The notes: generated from the sequence alone by a model not told the origin. A DNA stretch of 64,000 nt from Erythrobacter sp. QSSC1-22B (GCF_001678665.1 NZ_LZRP01000002.1:310001-374000), one strand, 5' to 3'; positions 8,661 to 18,365 are shown, counted from the first letter of the stretch. Numbers and translations: made by a program.

Positions 8661-8697
8661 GACTGAAAATAGAAGGGCCGCCCCTTTCGGAGCGGCC
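8661..8697 (-). terminator. Probable Rho-independent terminator of the glycosyltransferase operon
   Basis: Arms 8676-8684 and 8689-8697 (9 bp, one mismatch, 4-base loop) form a GC-rich hairpin. On the minus strand it is followed by a T-rich stretch (CTTCTATTTTC). It is placed 45 bp after the glycosyltransferase stop and just before the trcR start. Confidence 0.75.
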
Positions 8698-8741
8698 GCT
8701 GGAACCCCTTTCTACGCCACATGCGGGCGTTGGGCAAGCAC

Positions 8742-9848
8742 TCAGGCCGCGACGGCCTGGACCTCCATCGCAGCGAGCCCGGCGAGAAACTGGCTCGTTG
8801 CCGCGGCCCAGCTGAAACCGGCGCCGAATTGTGCACACGCACCCGGGTCGCGGGTAAGCGCGGCGGCGATTGCGTCCTCGAGCTTCTCGGACATCGCGCC
8901 GACCTCGCCGGTCAGGATGTCGCGTGGGCCGGCGACCGGATAGGCCGCAACCGGGGTGCCGCAAGCAAGCGCCTCGATCATCACCAGTCCGAAGGTATCG
9001 GTGCGGCTCGGGAAGACGAAGACATCGGCTCCCGCATAGCACCCGGCAAGCGCACCGCCGCTGCGCCGCCCGAGGAAGATCGCCTGCGGATAGCGCGCCG
9101 TGAGCCGTTCGAGCGAAGGGCCATCGCCGACCACCACCTTGCTGCCGGGATGGGTGCCGGCGAGAAACGCCTCGATGTTCTTCTCGACCGCCACGCGCCC
9201 GACATAGAGCTGGATCGGGCGCGGCAGGTCGGCGAATTCGGGTGCGGGCGGCGCTTGCGGGGTAAAGCAGGCGAGATCGACCCCGCGGCTCCAGTGATGA
9301 AGCTGGGTCAGCCCTTGCGCGCGCAGTTCCTCGCGAATGCTCTCGGTCGCGACCAGAATGCGCTGCGCCGGGCCATGGAACCAGCGGATATACCGCCAGA
9401 ACCAGCCCGCCGGCAGATGCGTGCGCTGGGCGAGATAGTCGGGAAACTGCGTGTGGTAGGCAGTGGTGAAGCGTACTCCCGCCTTCATGCAATAGCGGCG
9501 TGCCGCCAGCCCGAGCGGACCCTCGGTGGCGATATGGATCGCATTGGGCGCAAATTGGCGCAGGCGCGATGCCACCGCGCCGGGACGGGTCAGCGCGAGG
9601 CGGATCTCGGGATAGGTCGGACAGGGCACCGAGGCGAACTGGTCGGGCGAGACCACCATCACGTCATGGCCCAGCGCACGCAAATGGTCGCAAGTCGTGG
9701 TCAGCGTGCGAACGACGCCGTTCATCTGCGGCAACCACGCATCGGTGACGATCGCGATGCGCTCTGGAGCGGTCCGCTCGGGCGCAAGCCGCCCATGTGT
9801 GGGCGCAAGTGGCGGCGCTTCACCACCGGCGAGATCGCTGCGTTTCAC
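8742..9848 (-). CDS. GT4 family glycosyltransferase (MgtA/SqdX-like)
   Basis: 368 residues of the GT-B fold. The N-terminal acceptor domain has DAWLPQMNGVVRTL (about 37-50) and VVSPDQF. The C-terminal donor domain has YVGRVAVEKN, VVVGDGPSLE, FVFPSRTDTFGLVMIEALACGTPV (E-x7-E region) and AYPVAGPRDIL. Closest in pattern to mannosyl- or glucuronosyl-diacylglycerol transferases, so a glycolipid or envelope glycan product is inferred. Its ATG overlaps the stop of the phosphoesterase gene (ATGA, 9845-9848), so the two are translationally coupled and probably act in the same pathway. Donor and acceptor cannot be read from the sequence. Confidence 0.85.
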   Translation of the reverse strand: MKRSDLAGGEAPPLAPTHGRLAPERTAPERIAIVTDAWLPQMNGVVRTLTTTCDHLRALGHDVMVVSPDQFASVPCPTYPEIRLALTRPGAVASRLRQFAPNAIHIATEGPLGLAARRYCMKAGVRFTTAYHTQFPDYLAQRTHLPAGWFWRYIRWFHGPAQRILVATESIREELRAQGLTQLHHWSRGVDLACFTPQAPPAPEFADLPRPIQLYVGRVAVEKNIEAFLAGTHPGSKVVVGDGPSLERLTARYPQAIFLGRRSGGALAGCYAGADVFVFPSRTDTFGLVMIEALACGTPVAAYPVAGPRDILTGEVGAMSEKLEDAIAAALTRDPGACAQFGAGFSWAAATSQFLAGLAAMEVQAVAA

Positions 9849-10741
9849 GCTGCCTCCAGCGTCTCGGCGGGTTCCTCCTCGGGCGGCGGTTCCGCGAGCG
9901 GTTCGCGCCTGGCGATCTCGTCGGGCCAGTGGAGGATTTCCATCGTCCCGTCGAAGTGCTCGACCAGCGCGGTGCAGCCTTCGACCCAGTCGCCATCATT
10001 GTAGTAGGAGATGCCGTCGAACTCGCGCATCTCGGCGTTGTGAATATGGCCGCAGACGACCCCGTCGACGCCGCGTTCGGATCCGGCGCGGGCGACCACC
10101 TCCTCGTATTTGGAGATGAACTCGACCGCGTTCTTGACCTTGTGCTTGGCCGCCTTGGAGAGCGACCAATAGGGCAGTCCGAGCCCGTTGCGGACTGCGT
10201 TGACCCAGCCGTTGAGGCCCATCATCACATGATAGAGCGCGTCGCCGATGAAGGCGAGCCAGCGGTGCGCCAGCATGATGGTATCGAACTCGTCGCCATG
10301 CAGCACCAGCAGCCGGCGGTTGTCGGCGGTGGTGTGGACATCCGCCCGCTTGATCTCGACCCCGCCGAAATCCATCCCGCAAAACGGGCGCACCATCTCG
10401 TCGTGATTGCCGGGAATATAGACGATCCGCGTCCCGCGATGCGCCCGCTTGAGCACCCGCCAGACAATGTCGTTGTGTTCGGGCGGCCAGTAGAACTTTT
10501 TCTTCAGCCGCCAGCCGTCGATGATATCGCCCACCAGATACATCGTTTCGCTATCGGTGTGGTCGAGAAAATCGATCAGCATGGCCGCGTTGCAGCCCTT
10601 GGTGCCCAGATGGATATCGCTGATCCAGATGGTGCGGAATTTGCGCCGTTCGCCCAGCGTGCGTTCGGGCACGACCGGCTGGGCGATCGGGAAATTGGTC
10701 ACATTGGCAAGGCTGGCGAGATCGGTAGGCAGTTGCGTCAT
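9845..10741 (-). CDS. LpxH-like metallophosphoesterase (UDP-2,3-diacylglucosamine diphosphatase family)
   Basis: 298 residues. Calcineurin-like two-metal phosphoesterase with all motif blocks: ISDIHLG, VGDIIDGW, PGNHDEM, LHGDEFD and CGHIHNAEM. ATG at 10741 is preferred because AGGAAGG lies about 10 bases upstream; the frame is open to an ATG at 10762. The family is annotated as UDP-2,3-diacylglucosamine diphosphatase, but this longer form with a C-terminal extension (Glu/Pro-rich tail) usually sits beside a GT4 glycosyltransferase, as here. It is therefore uncertain whether it is the lipid A enzyme or a paralogue for another glycolipid. Confidence 0.85.
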   Translation of the reverse strand: MTQLPTDLASLANVTNFPIAQPVVPERTLGERRKFRTIWISDIHLGTKGCNAAMLIDFLDHTDSETMYLVGDIIDGWRLKKKFYWPPEHNDIVWRVLKRAHRGTRIVYIPGNHDEMVRPFCGMDFGGVEIKRADVHTTADNRRLLVLHGDEFDTIMLAHRWLAFIGDALYHVMMGLNGWVNAVRNGLGLPYWSLSKAAKHKVKNAVEFISKYEEVVARAGSERGVDGVVCGHIHNAEMREFDGISYYNDGDWVEGCTALVEHFDGTMEILHWPDEIARREPLAEPPPEEEPAETLEAA

Positions 10742-10892
10742 CGCATGCGTCCCTTCCTGCAAGAGCTGCCTACTCTTGCACGGGTAATGTTACAGGCGAT
10801 TCACAGTTCGGTGACGGGCGCGGGTCAATGTTGCGGTTTCGAGGCGTTGCGGAAGTTCGGCCCGATGGCCGAAATGCCTCCCCGGGATGCGC

Positions 10893-11900
10893 TCAGGCGC
10901 CCGTTGCGAGGACGATCTTGCCGATGTGATCGCCCGCTTCCATCCGCGCATGCGCTTCGGCGGCCTGCTCGAGCGGAAAGATCTGGTCCATTACCGGACA
11001 GATGGTGCCGTCCTCGAACAGCGGCCAGGCATGGTTGTGGATTTCATCGGCGAGCAGCGCCTTGAACTCGTCCGGCCGCGCGCGCAGCGTCGAACCGGTC
11101 AGCGTGTGACGCTTGCCCATTACCTTGGCCATGTTGATTTCGGCCTTGAGCCCGCCCAGCACCGCGATGGTGACGTGGCGGCCATCCTCGGCGAGGCAAT
11201 CGAGATTGCGCTGGACGTATTCGCCCGAGACCATGTCGAGCACCACATCCGCGCCCTTGCCATCGGTAAACTGGCGGACGTGCTCGACGAAATCCTTGGT
11301 CTTGTAATTGATCGCCAGATCGGCGCCGACCTCGCGGGCGGCGGCGCATTTCTCGTCGCTGCCGCAAGTGGTGACGACGGTCAGCCCGAAGGCCTTGCCG
11401 AGCATGATCGCCATGGTGCCGATCCCGCTGGTGCCGCCATGGACCAGCAAGGTTTCGCCCTCACGCGCCCAGCCGCGCTCGAAAACATTGTGCCACACGG
11501 TGAACAGGGTTTCGGGAATGGCGGCAGCCTGCGCCATCGACATGCTCTCGGGGATGTGGAGGCAATGCGTCGCCTGCGCGAGGCAATATTGCGCATAGCC
11601 GCCGCCGGTAACCAGCGCGCAGACCGGCTGGTTGAGCATTTCGGGCGGAGCATCGGGGCCGACCGCGACCACCGTGCCGGAAATCTCCAGACCGGGGATC
11701 GGGGAGGCGCCCGGCGGCGGCGGATAGAAGCCCTGGCGCTGGATGACATCTGGGCGATTGACCCCGGCGTGGCTGACCGCGATCAGAACCTGGCCGCCTT
11801 CGGGTCGCGGCACCGGGAGCTTCTCGGGGCGTAACACCTCGGGTTTACCCGGCTCGTCGTAGCCGATCGCCGTCATCTCGTCCGGAATAGTGTCGCCCAT
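10893..11900 (-). CDS. NAD(P)H:quinone oxidoreductase, zinc-independent MDR family
   Basis: 335 residues of the medium-chain dehydrogenase/reductase fold, quinone oxidoreductase (PIG3-like) branch. The GroES-like N-terminal half contains GVNRPDVIQRQGFYPPPPG. The Rossmann half contains VHGGTSGIGTMAIMLGKAFG (about residues 145-165). No structural-zinc Cys cluster is present. Start chosen at 11900 (MGDTIPDEMTAIGY), with GGGGG 4-5 bases upstream; a 41-codon upstream extension in frame looks non-coding. Likely reduces quinones with NADPH. Divergent from the DUF1192 gene. Confidence 0.9.
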   Translation of the reverse strand: MGDTIPDEMTAIGYDEPGKPEVLRPEKLPVPRPEGGQVLIAVSHAGVNRPDVIQRQGFYPPPPGASPIPGLEISGTVVAVGPDAPPEMLNQPVCALVTGGGYAQYCLAQATHCLHIPESMSMAQAAAIPETLFTVWHNVFERGWAREGETLLVHGGTSGIGTMAIMLGKAFGLTVVTTCGSDEKCAAAREVGADLAINYKTKDFVEHVRQFTDGKGADVVLDMVSGEYVQRNLDCLAEDGRHVTIAVLGGLKAEINMAKVMGKRHTLTGSTLRARPDEFKALLADEIHNHAWPLFEDGTICPVMDQIFPLEQAAEAHARMEAGDHIGKIVLATGA

Positions 11901-12001
11901 GTGCCCCCAGCCTGTCTTGTCCGCGCGGTGTATCGCGCGCTGCACCGCACCGCAACCGAACCATTGACAGCTATGCGCCGCAAAGGCGATGGTGCGAGAC
12001 A

Positions 12002-12202
12002 ATGGATCCCGAGGACAGACCAAGGCCCCGCGGCGATGCCGCCGACCGCCTCGCCACCGAGGATCTGGACCCCTATTCGCAAGACGAGCTGACGGCGCGG
12101 ATCGCGCAACTTCAAGCCGAAATCGCCCGCGTCACGCGCCATCGCGACAACGCCGCCGCGCATCGTGTCGCCGCCGACGCGCTGTTCGGGAAAAAGGATT
12201 GA
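12002..12202 (+). CDS. DUF1192 family small protein
   Basis: 66 residues with the DUF1192 pattern: an acidic linker ending in LDPYSQDELTARIAQLQAEIARV (about 22-45), then a helix and a terminal ALFGKKD. Short alpha-helical protein of unknown function, widespread in Alphaproteobacteria. It starts 101 bp from the divergent quinone oxidoreductase start and is about 155 bp upstream of clpA. Confidence 0.85.
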   Translation: MDPEDRPRPRGDAADRLATEDLDPYSQDELTARIAQLQAEIARVTRHRDNAAAHRVAADALFGKKD

Positions 12203-12357
12203 ACGATGTCGAAACGATGGTGGGGGGACTCGAAATAGCCGCGATATTCCCCATATTCGCAATCGAAGGACAGCAGCGGCCCGCTTTATCGGCCTAGTCT
12301 TTGCCAACTCGCGGCGCCGCATCCCCGGCGCACCCGAGACCCAGCGAAAGAAACCCA

Positions 12358-14739
12358 ATGCCCAGCTTTGCGCAGAACCTCGAAAAGACCCTCCACCAGG
12401 CGCTCGCCGATGCCTCCGAACGTCGCCACGAATATGCGACGCTCGAACATCTGCTGCTGGCGCTGGTCGAGGACGAGGATGCCAAACAGGTGATGCTGGC
12501 CTGCGGGGTGGAAATTGCCGAACTTGGCGCGGCGGTGCGGCAATATCTTGACCAGGAATACCAGTCGCTCAAATCCGACGACGATGCCGATCCGCAGCCA
12601 ACCGCCGGGTTCCAGCGCGTGGTCCAGCGCGCGATCCTGCATGTCCAGTCCTCAGGCAAGGACACGGTGACGGGCGCCAATGTGCTGGTCGCGCTGTTCT
12701 CCGAGCGCGACAGTTATGCGGTCTATTTCCTCCAGCAGCAGGACATGAGCCGGCTCGATGCGGTGAGCTTCATCAGTCATGGGATCGGCAAGGGCGGCAA
12801 GCAGATCGAGGCGAGCGCGTCCAAGGGTGCCGAGGAGGCGCGCGGCGGCGAAGAAGCGGCCAAGGAAGGCAACAAGAAGGAAACCGCGCTCGACCAGTTC
12901 ACGGTCAACCTCAACAAGCGCGCCGAAAACGGCAAGATCGATCCGCTGATCGGCCGCGGACCCGAGGTCGACCGGACGATCCAGATCCTGTGCCGGCGCA
13001 GCAAGAACAACCCGCTCTATGTCGGCGATCCCGGCGTCGGCAAGACCGCGATCGCCGAAGGGCTGGCGCGCAAGATCGTCGAGGGCGAGGTCCCCGATGT
13101 GTTGCTCGATGCGGTGATCTATTCGCTCGACATGGGCTCGCTGCTGGCAGGCACGCGCTATCGCGGCGATTTCGAGGAGCGGCTCAAGCAGGTCGTGTCC
13201 GAACTCGAGGAAATGCCCGACGCGATCCTGTTCATCGACGAAATCCATACGGTGATCGGTGCGGGTGCGACCAGCGGCGGGGCCATGGATGCGTCCAATC
13301 TGCTCAAGCCCGCGCTGTCGGGCGGGACGATCCGCTGCATCGGCTCGACCACCTACAAGGAGTTCCGCAACCATTTCGAGAAGGATCGCGCGCTGTTGCG
13401 GCGGTTCCAGAAGATCGATGTCAACGAGCCCACGGTCGAGGACACGATCAAGATACTCAAGGGCCTGCGAAGCGCCTTCGAGGACCACCACAAGGTCAAA
13501 TACACCCCGGACGCGATCAAGACCGCAGTCGAGCTCTCGGCGCGCTACATCAACGACCGCAAGCTGCCCGACAAGGCGATCGACGTGATCGACGAGGTCG
13601 GCGCGATGCAGATGCTGGTGCCACCCAGCCGCCGCAAGAAGAAGATCACCGCCAAGGAAATCGAGGCGGTGATCGCAACCATGGCGCGCATCCCGCCCAA
13701 ATCGGTCAGTTCCGACGACAAGCGCGCGCTCGAAAACCTCGAGCGCGATCTCAAGCATGTCGTCTTCGGGCAGGACCCGGCGGTCAAAAAGCTGTCGACC
13801 GCGATGAAGCTGAGCCGTGCAGGCTTGCGCGATCCCGACAAGCCGATCGGCAGCTTCCTGTTCTCCGGCCCCACCGGGGTCGGCAAGACCGAGGTCGCAC
13901 GACAGCTCGCCAGCATCATGGGGATCGAGCTCAAGCGCTTCGACATGTCCGAATATATGGAACGCCACAGCGTCAGCCGCCTGATCGGCGCCCCTCCGGG
14001 CTATGTCGGCTACGATCAGGGCGGTTTGCTCACCGATGCGATCGACCAGAACCCGCATTGCGTGCTGTTGCTCGACGAGATCGAAAAAGCGCATCCCGAC
14101 CTGTTCAATATCCTGCTGCAGGTGATGGATAACGGACGACTGACCGATCATCACGGCAAGACCGTCGATTTCCGCAACGTCGTGCTGATCATGACCACCA
14201 ATGCCGGCGCCGCCGATATGGCGAGCCAGGGCATCGGGTTTGGCAATGTCAGCAAGGAAGACGCCAGCGAGGAAGCGGTGAAGCGGATGTTCACTCCGGA
14301 ATTCCGCAACCGGCTCGATGCGATCGTGCCGTTCAGCTATCTCGGCAAGGACACCGTCGGCCGCGTGGTCGACAAGTTCATCCTCCAGCTCGAGCTCCAG
14401 CTTGCCGAGCAGAATGTCGATGTCCAGTTCGACAAGGCGGCGCGCGAGTGGCTCGGCGACAAGGGTTACGACCGCCTCTACGGCGCGCGTCCGATGAGCC
14501 GGCTGATCCAGGACCGGATCAAGCAGCCGCTCGCCGAGGAACTGCTGTTCGGCAAGCTGGCCGATGGCGGCGAGGTGCATGTGAGCGTGAAGGACGACAA
14601 GCCGTCGTTCGAACTCACTCCCGCCCCGCCCAAAGCCAAGCGCAAGCCGCCTACCCGCAAGAAGGCGGCCAAGAAGCCGCTGAGCGACAAATCCGATGCG
14701 AAAGCTGGTGAAGAAAGCAAGGACGACAGCGAGGTCTGA
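12358..14739 (+). CDS. clpA: ATP-dependent Clp protease ATP-binding subunit ClpA
   Basis: 793-residue AAA+ unfoldase that feeds substrates to ClpP. Clp_N repeats occupy about residues 1-145. D1 ATPase has Walker A GDPGVGKTA near residue 223 and FIDEIHTVIGAG. D2 has Walker A GPTGVGKTE near 504 and the LLLLDEIEKAHPD block. No ClpB-type coiled-coil middle domain is present, which points to ClpA. The C-terminus is a Lys/Pro-rich tail (KAKRKPPTRKKAAKK...). The start at 12358 (MPSFAQNLEK) has GAAAG upstream; a longer in-frame start at 12301 is less likely. The adaptor clpS, commonly immediately upstream, is not here. Confidence 0.96.
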   Translation: MPSFAQNLEKTLHQALADASERRHEYATLEHLLLALVEDEDAKQVMLACGVEIAELGAAVRQYLDQEYQSLKSDDDADPQPTAGFQRVVQRAILHVQSSGKDTVTGANVLVALFSERDSYAVYFLQQQDMSRLDAVSFISHGIGKGGKQIEASASKGAEEARGGEEAAKEGNKKETALDQFTVNLNKRAENGKIDPLIGRGPEVDRTIQILCRRSKNNPLYVGDPGVGKTAIAEGLARKIVEGEVPDVLLDAVIYSLDMGSLLAGTRYRGDFEERLKQVVSELEEMPDAILFIDEIHTVIGAGATSGGAMDASNLLKPALSGGTIRCIGSTTYKEFRNHFEKDRALLRRFQKIDVNEPTVEDTIKILKGLRSAFEDHHKVKYTPDAIKTAVELSARYINDRKLPDKAIDVIDEVGAMQMLVPPSRRKKKITAKEIEAVIATMARIPPKSVSSDDKRALENLERDLKHVVFGQDPAVKKLSTAMKLSRAGLRDPDKPIGSFLFSGPTGVGKTEVARQLASIMGIELKRFDMSEYMERHSVSRLIGAPPGYVGYDQGGLLTDAIDQNPHCVLLLDEIEKAHPDLFNILLQVMDNGRLTDHHGKTVDFRNVVLIMTTNAGAADMASQGIGFGNVSKEDASEEAVKRMFTPEFRNRLDAIVPFSYLGKDTVGRVVDKFILQLELQLAEQNVDVQFDKAAREWLGDKGYDRLYGARPMSRLIQDRIKQPLAEELLFGKLADGGEVHVSVKDDKPSFELTPAPPKAKRKPPTRKKAAKKPLSDKSDAKAGEESKDDSEV

Positions 14740-14869
14740 ACCAATTCAGCCGACGGCGGGAGGTCCGGTGGTTCGTCGGCCTCCCCATGCCATCGGCAGA
14801 AGAAAGCCTTGCCGCCATCCCATCTTGCCGCGCATATCCGCCCGGTTCAATTTGGGGGGACAAACCAAG

Positions 14870-15787
14870 ATGCCGGTGCTCGAGGTCGAAAGGCTGACGA
14901 AACGCTTTGGCGAGGTGCTCGCGGTCGACGACCTGAGCTTCGCGGTCCGACGCGGGGAGATATTCGGCTTTCTCGGCGGCAATGGCGCAGGCAAGACCAC
15001 CACGCTGCGGATGGTGCTCGACATCATCCGCCCGAGCTCCGGGCGGATTGCGGTGTTCGGCAACGCCCCCGACAAGCGCAACACCGCCGCGATCGGCTTT
15101 TTGCCCGAAGAACGGGGGCTCTACGGCCATATGAGCGCAATCGACACGATCGTCTATTTCGCGCGGCTCAAGGGGATGGCTGCGGCCGAGGGGCGCAGCC
15201 ACGGGCTCGAGCTGCTCGCCCGTTTCGATCTTGCCGATCGCGCGACCGCCAAGATTTCCGACATGTCCAAGGGCATGGCGCAGAAGGTCCAGCTCGCCAC
15301 CGCGCTCGTGAACCGCCCGCAGCTGCTGATGCTCGACGAGCCCTTTTCGGGGCTCGATCCCGTCAATCAGGGGCTGCTCGAGGACGAGATCCTGCGCGCT
15401 TCCGAACGCGGCGCCGCGGTGATCTTCTCGACCCATGTGATGCAGCACGCCGAACGCCTGTGCGACCGGCTGCTGCTGCTGCGCAAGGGGCACAAGCGCT
15501 TCGAGGGCACGATCGACGAGGCGCGCGCCACCCTGCCCGCACGGATCGCCGCGATTGCGCCGCGCAGCATCGCCGCGGTCGCGGGCGTGGCCCACGCCGA
15601 ACCCGTTGAAGACCTCGGCGCCGGGTGGCACGAATGGACCATCACGCTGGCTCCGGACACCGAGGTCGGCGAGGTTCTGGAACGCTGCACTACGGGCGGC
15701 GTGCCGCTGCGCCGGTTCGAGGAACGACGCGCCAGTCTCCACGATGTCTTCGTCTCGCTTGTCGGAACCGCGGAGGTCCAGCCATGA
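14870..15787 (+). CDS. ABC transporter ATP-binding protein (NatA-like exporter ATPase)
   Basis: 305 residues. Nucleotide-binding domain with Walker A GGNGAGKTTT (about 39-48), a variant signature motif MSKGMAQK (about 135), Walker B LLMLDEPFSGLD and the switch His in FSTHVMQHAE. The last 80 residues match the DUF4162-type extension common in NatA/CcmA-like exporters. Start at 14870 (MPVLEVERLTKRFG), with GGGGGGA about 12 bases upstream. Its stop overlaps the permease start (ATGA, 15784-15787). The pair forms an ABC-2 type exporter. Confidence 0.92.
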   Translation: MPVLEVERLTKRFGEVLAVDDLSFAVRRGEIFGFLGGNGAGKTTTLRMVLDIIRPSSGRIAVFGNAPDKRNTAAIGFLPEERGLYGHMSAIDTIVYFARLKGMAAAEGRSHGLELLARFDLADRATAKISDMSKGMAQKVQLATALVNRPQLLMLDEPFSGLDPVNQGLLEDEILRASERGAAVIFSTHVMQHAERLCDRLLLLRKGHKRFEGTIDEARATLPARIAAIAPRSIAAVAGVAHAEPVEDLGAGWHEWTITLAPDTEVGEVLERCTTGGVPLRRFEERRASLHDVFVSLVGTAEVQP

Positions 15788-17274
15788 ACCGTGCCAGCAT
15801 CATGCTCGTGGCGAGGCGCGAGTTCCGCCAGATTGCCGCAATGAAGAGCTTTTGGCTCACCCTGCTGCTCGTCCCGATCGCGCTGGCGTTGGGGCCGATC
15901 GTTGGACAGGCGCTCGAAGATGACGAAGCCACAAGGGTGGTCGTGCTCGATCGTTCGGGCGGAACCGCGCGCGCTGCGATCGTCGATCGCTTCGAGTTCG
16001 AGGAAGACCGCTACCGGCTGAGCGCGCTGTCGCGCTACGTCCGCCGCCATGGGCTCGAGCAAGCCGACCCGCAGGCGCCCTGGGCGCAGCATGACCGCTG
16101 GTACACCGCCGCCGATGTCGCCGCCTTTCGCGCCCAGGGCGGCATGGATGCGGCGATCGCCGCGCTCGATGCGGTCAAGCCGGAGGAAACCTCCAGCTTC
16201 GAGGCCCCGGAGCCGCAATATGAATTTCCCGCAGCACCCGAGACGCTCGTTGCGGCCAGCGATGACGAACTCGATGCACGGGTCGATACGCTACTCGATT
16301 CCGAAGGCGACGAGGAAGTGGCGACGGTGGTGATGATCGGGCGCGACTATCCCGCCGATCCCACGATCCGGCTGTGGTCCAACGAGCAGCCCGCCACCAG
16401 CTTCGTCACCGTGCTGCAGGATGTGCTGACCGGCGATCTGCGCCAGCGGTTGCTCACCGGCCGGGGTCTTTCGCCGCAGGAGGCGCAAGCGATCCAGTCG
16501 GCGGCGCCCGCCATCGCGGTGACCACCCCGCCGCCGGGCGGCGGCGCGCGCGAGGCGCTGCTGATCCGTTCGATCGTGCCGTTGGCGCTGGCCTATATAT
16601 TGATGATGAGCCTGATGCTGTCAGGCAGCTGGATGTTGCAGGGCTCGGTCGAGGAACGCTCGAACAAGCTGCTCGAGAGCCTGCTCGCCTGCATTCGTCC
16701 CGAAGAGCTGATGTACGGCAAGCTGCTGGGCGCGCTGGCGGTTGGCTTCTCGATGATCCTGGTCTGGGTCGGCTGCGCCGCAGTGGTCGCCTTCGCCACC
16801 CATGGCGCAATCGCCGACATGATCCGCCCCGCGCTCGCCCCGCTGACCTCGCCCGGGATCATCCTCGCGATGATCTATTTCTTCGTTGCCGGCTATGTCG
16901 CGATCTCGATCCTGTTCGTCGCGATCGGCGCGCTGGCCGATTCGATGAGCGAGGCGCAGGGCTATCTGATGCCGATCCTGCTCGGGATCCTGCTGCCGAT
17001 CACTTTCCTGATCCAGGCGATCGTGATGGGGCAGACCGGAATCATGGTGCAGGTCCTGACCTGGGTTCCGCTGTGGACGCCGTTCGCGGTGCTGGCGCGG
17101 CTTGGTGCGGGGATCGAGATGTGGGAAATCGTCGGTTCGGGGGTGTTGCTGGCGGGCTTCGTCTGGCTCGAAATCGTGTTTCTGGGCCGGTTGTTCCGCG
17201 CCAGCCTGTTGTCGCAGGGACAGAAACCGGGCCTGAAGCAGCTGTTCGAGCGGTTCCGCGCCACACCCCAATAG
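15784..17274 (+). CDS. ABC-2 type transporter permease (NatB-like)
   Basis: 496 residues. One N-terminal transmembrane helix (about 22-45) precedes a large extracytoplasmic domain (about 50-255). A cluster of five or six helices follows (about 260-480), starting at LIRSIVPLALAYILMMSLML. The motif SVEERSNKLLESLLACIRPEELMYGKLLG is typical of NatB/ABC-2 permeases. Translationally coupled to the ATPase. NatAB-type systems export sodium or small hydrophobic compounds; the substrate here is unknown. Confidence 0.9.
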   Translation: MNRASIMLVARREFRQIAAMKSFWLTLLLVPIALALGPIVGQALEDDEATRVVVLDRSGGTARAAIVDRFEFEEDRYRLSALSRYVRRHGLEQADPQAPWAQHDRWYTAADVAAFRAQGGMDAAIAALDAVKPEETSSFEAPEPQYEFPAAPETLVAASDDELDARVDTLLDSEGDEEVATVVMIGRDYPADPTIRLWSNEQPATSFVTVLQDVLTGDLRQRLLTGRGLSPQEAQAIQSAAPAIAVTTPPPGGGAREALLIRSIVPLALAYILMMSLMLSGSWMLQGSVEERSNKLLESLLACIRPEELMYGKLLGALAVGFSMILVWVGCAAVVAFATHGAIADMIRPALAPLTSPGIILAMIYFFVAGYVAISILFVAIGALADSMSEAQGYLMPILLGILLPITFLIQAIVMGQTGIMVQVLTWVPLWTPFAVLARLGAGIEMWEIVGSGVLLAGFVWLEIVFLGRLFRASLLSQGQKPGLKQLFERFRATPQ

Positions 17275-17339
17275 GGCGCAAGATGCGCTGCCGAGACCAT
17301 GGGCGGGAACGCTCGCGACGCCCCGGGTTTGAGTGAGGG

Positions 17340-18344
17340 ATGGCAGCGCCCTTTTCCTGGATCCGGCCCGAACCGCACGGGATCCATGTCGGCCCGGCCG
17401 ATTGCTGGATCGATCCCTCGCGCGCCGTCGACCGCGCGCTGGTAACGCATGGCCATGCCGATCACGCGCGTGGCGGACACGGCCAGACCGTCGCCACCCC
17501 GGCAACGCTGGCGATCATGGATCTGCGCTACAACACGCGCGAGGGCGCGACCCCGGTCGAATATGGCGAGACCATCCGCCTGCCCGGCGGGGTCGATGCG
17601 ACCTACATCCCTGCCGGCCATGTGCTCGGCAGCGCCCAGATCCTGCTCGAGCACGCGGGCGAGCGGGTGGTGGTGACCGGCGACTACAAGCGCCGCGCCG
17701 ATCCCACCTGCCCACCTTTTGAAGTCACCAAATGCGACATCTTCATCACCGAGGCGACCTTCGGTCTGCCGGTGTTCTGCCACCCGCCGATCGCCGAGGA
17801 GATGCGCAAGCTGCTCGACCGGCTGGCCGCGCATCCCGACGCCTGCGTGCTGGTCGGCGCCTACGCGTTGGGCAAGGCGCAGCGGGTGATCGCCGAGCTG
17901 CGCGCCGCAGGCCATCATGATCCGATCTATCTGCATGGCGCGATGGAGCGGATGTGTCGGCTCTACGAGGACCACGGCGTGGCTCTGGGCGAATTGCGGC
18001 TGGTCGCGGATCACACGAAGGAGGAGATGCGCGGCAGCATCGTGGTCTGCCCGCCCTCGGCGCTCAACGACCGCTGGAGCCGCCGGTTGCCCGAGCCGAT
18101 CACCGCGATGGCGAGCGGCTGGATGCGGGTCCGGCAGCGCGCCCGCCAGCGCAATGTCGAGTTGCCGCTGGTGATCTCGGACCATGCCGACTGGGGCGAG
18201 CTGACCCGTACGATCGAGGAGGTCGATGCGCAGGAGAACTGGATCACCCACGGCCGCGAGGATGCGCTGCTGCGCTGGTGCCAGCTTCACCAGCGGCGCG
18301 CGCGGGCGTTGGCGCTGGTCGGGTATGAAGACGAGGATGATTGA
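17340..18344 (+). CDS. Ligase-associated DNA exonuclease (metallo-beta-lactamase / beta-CASP-like)
   Basis: 334 residues of the TIGR04122-type ligase-associated exonuclease group, related to archaeal/eukaryal SNM1-YSH1 nucleases. The metal-binding signature HGHADHARGGHG begins at His37. Further ligands are in AGHVLGSAQ, VTGDYKRRADPT and SDHADWGEL. It is followed 21 bp later by its partner ligase. These genes normally form a four-gene repair cassette with an Lhr-Core helicase and a phosphoesterase; only two of the four are here. Likely role is end processing before ligation. Confidence 0.9.
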   Translation: MAAPFSWIRPEPHGIHVGPADCWIDPSRAVDRALVTHGHADHARGGHGQTVATPATLAIMDLRYNTREGATPVEYGETIRLPGGVDATYIPAGHVLGSAQILLEHAGERVVVTGDYKRRADPTCPPFEVTKCDIFITEATFGLPVFCHPPIAEEMRKLLDRLAAHPDACVLVGAYALGKAQRVIAELRAAGHHDPIYLHGAMERMCRLYEDHGVALGELRLVADHTKEEMRGSIVVCPPSALNDRWSRRLPEPITAMASGWMRVRQRARQRNVELPLVISDHADWGELTRTIEEVDAQENWITHGREDALLRWCQLHQRRARALALVGYEDEDD

Positions 18345-18365
18345 GGTGAGGCGAAACCCCATCTG

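Noticed and set aside
11964-11969. TTGACA as a -35 box for the DUF1192 gene
   Set aside because: No acceptable -10 at 16-18 bp spacing, so a promoter cannot be supported.
12652-14580. 642-codon minus-strand open frame opposite clpA
   Set aside because: Mirror of ClpA codons; no recognisable motif and no Shine-Dalgarno.
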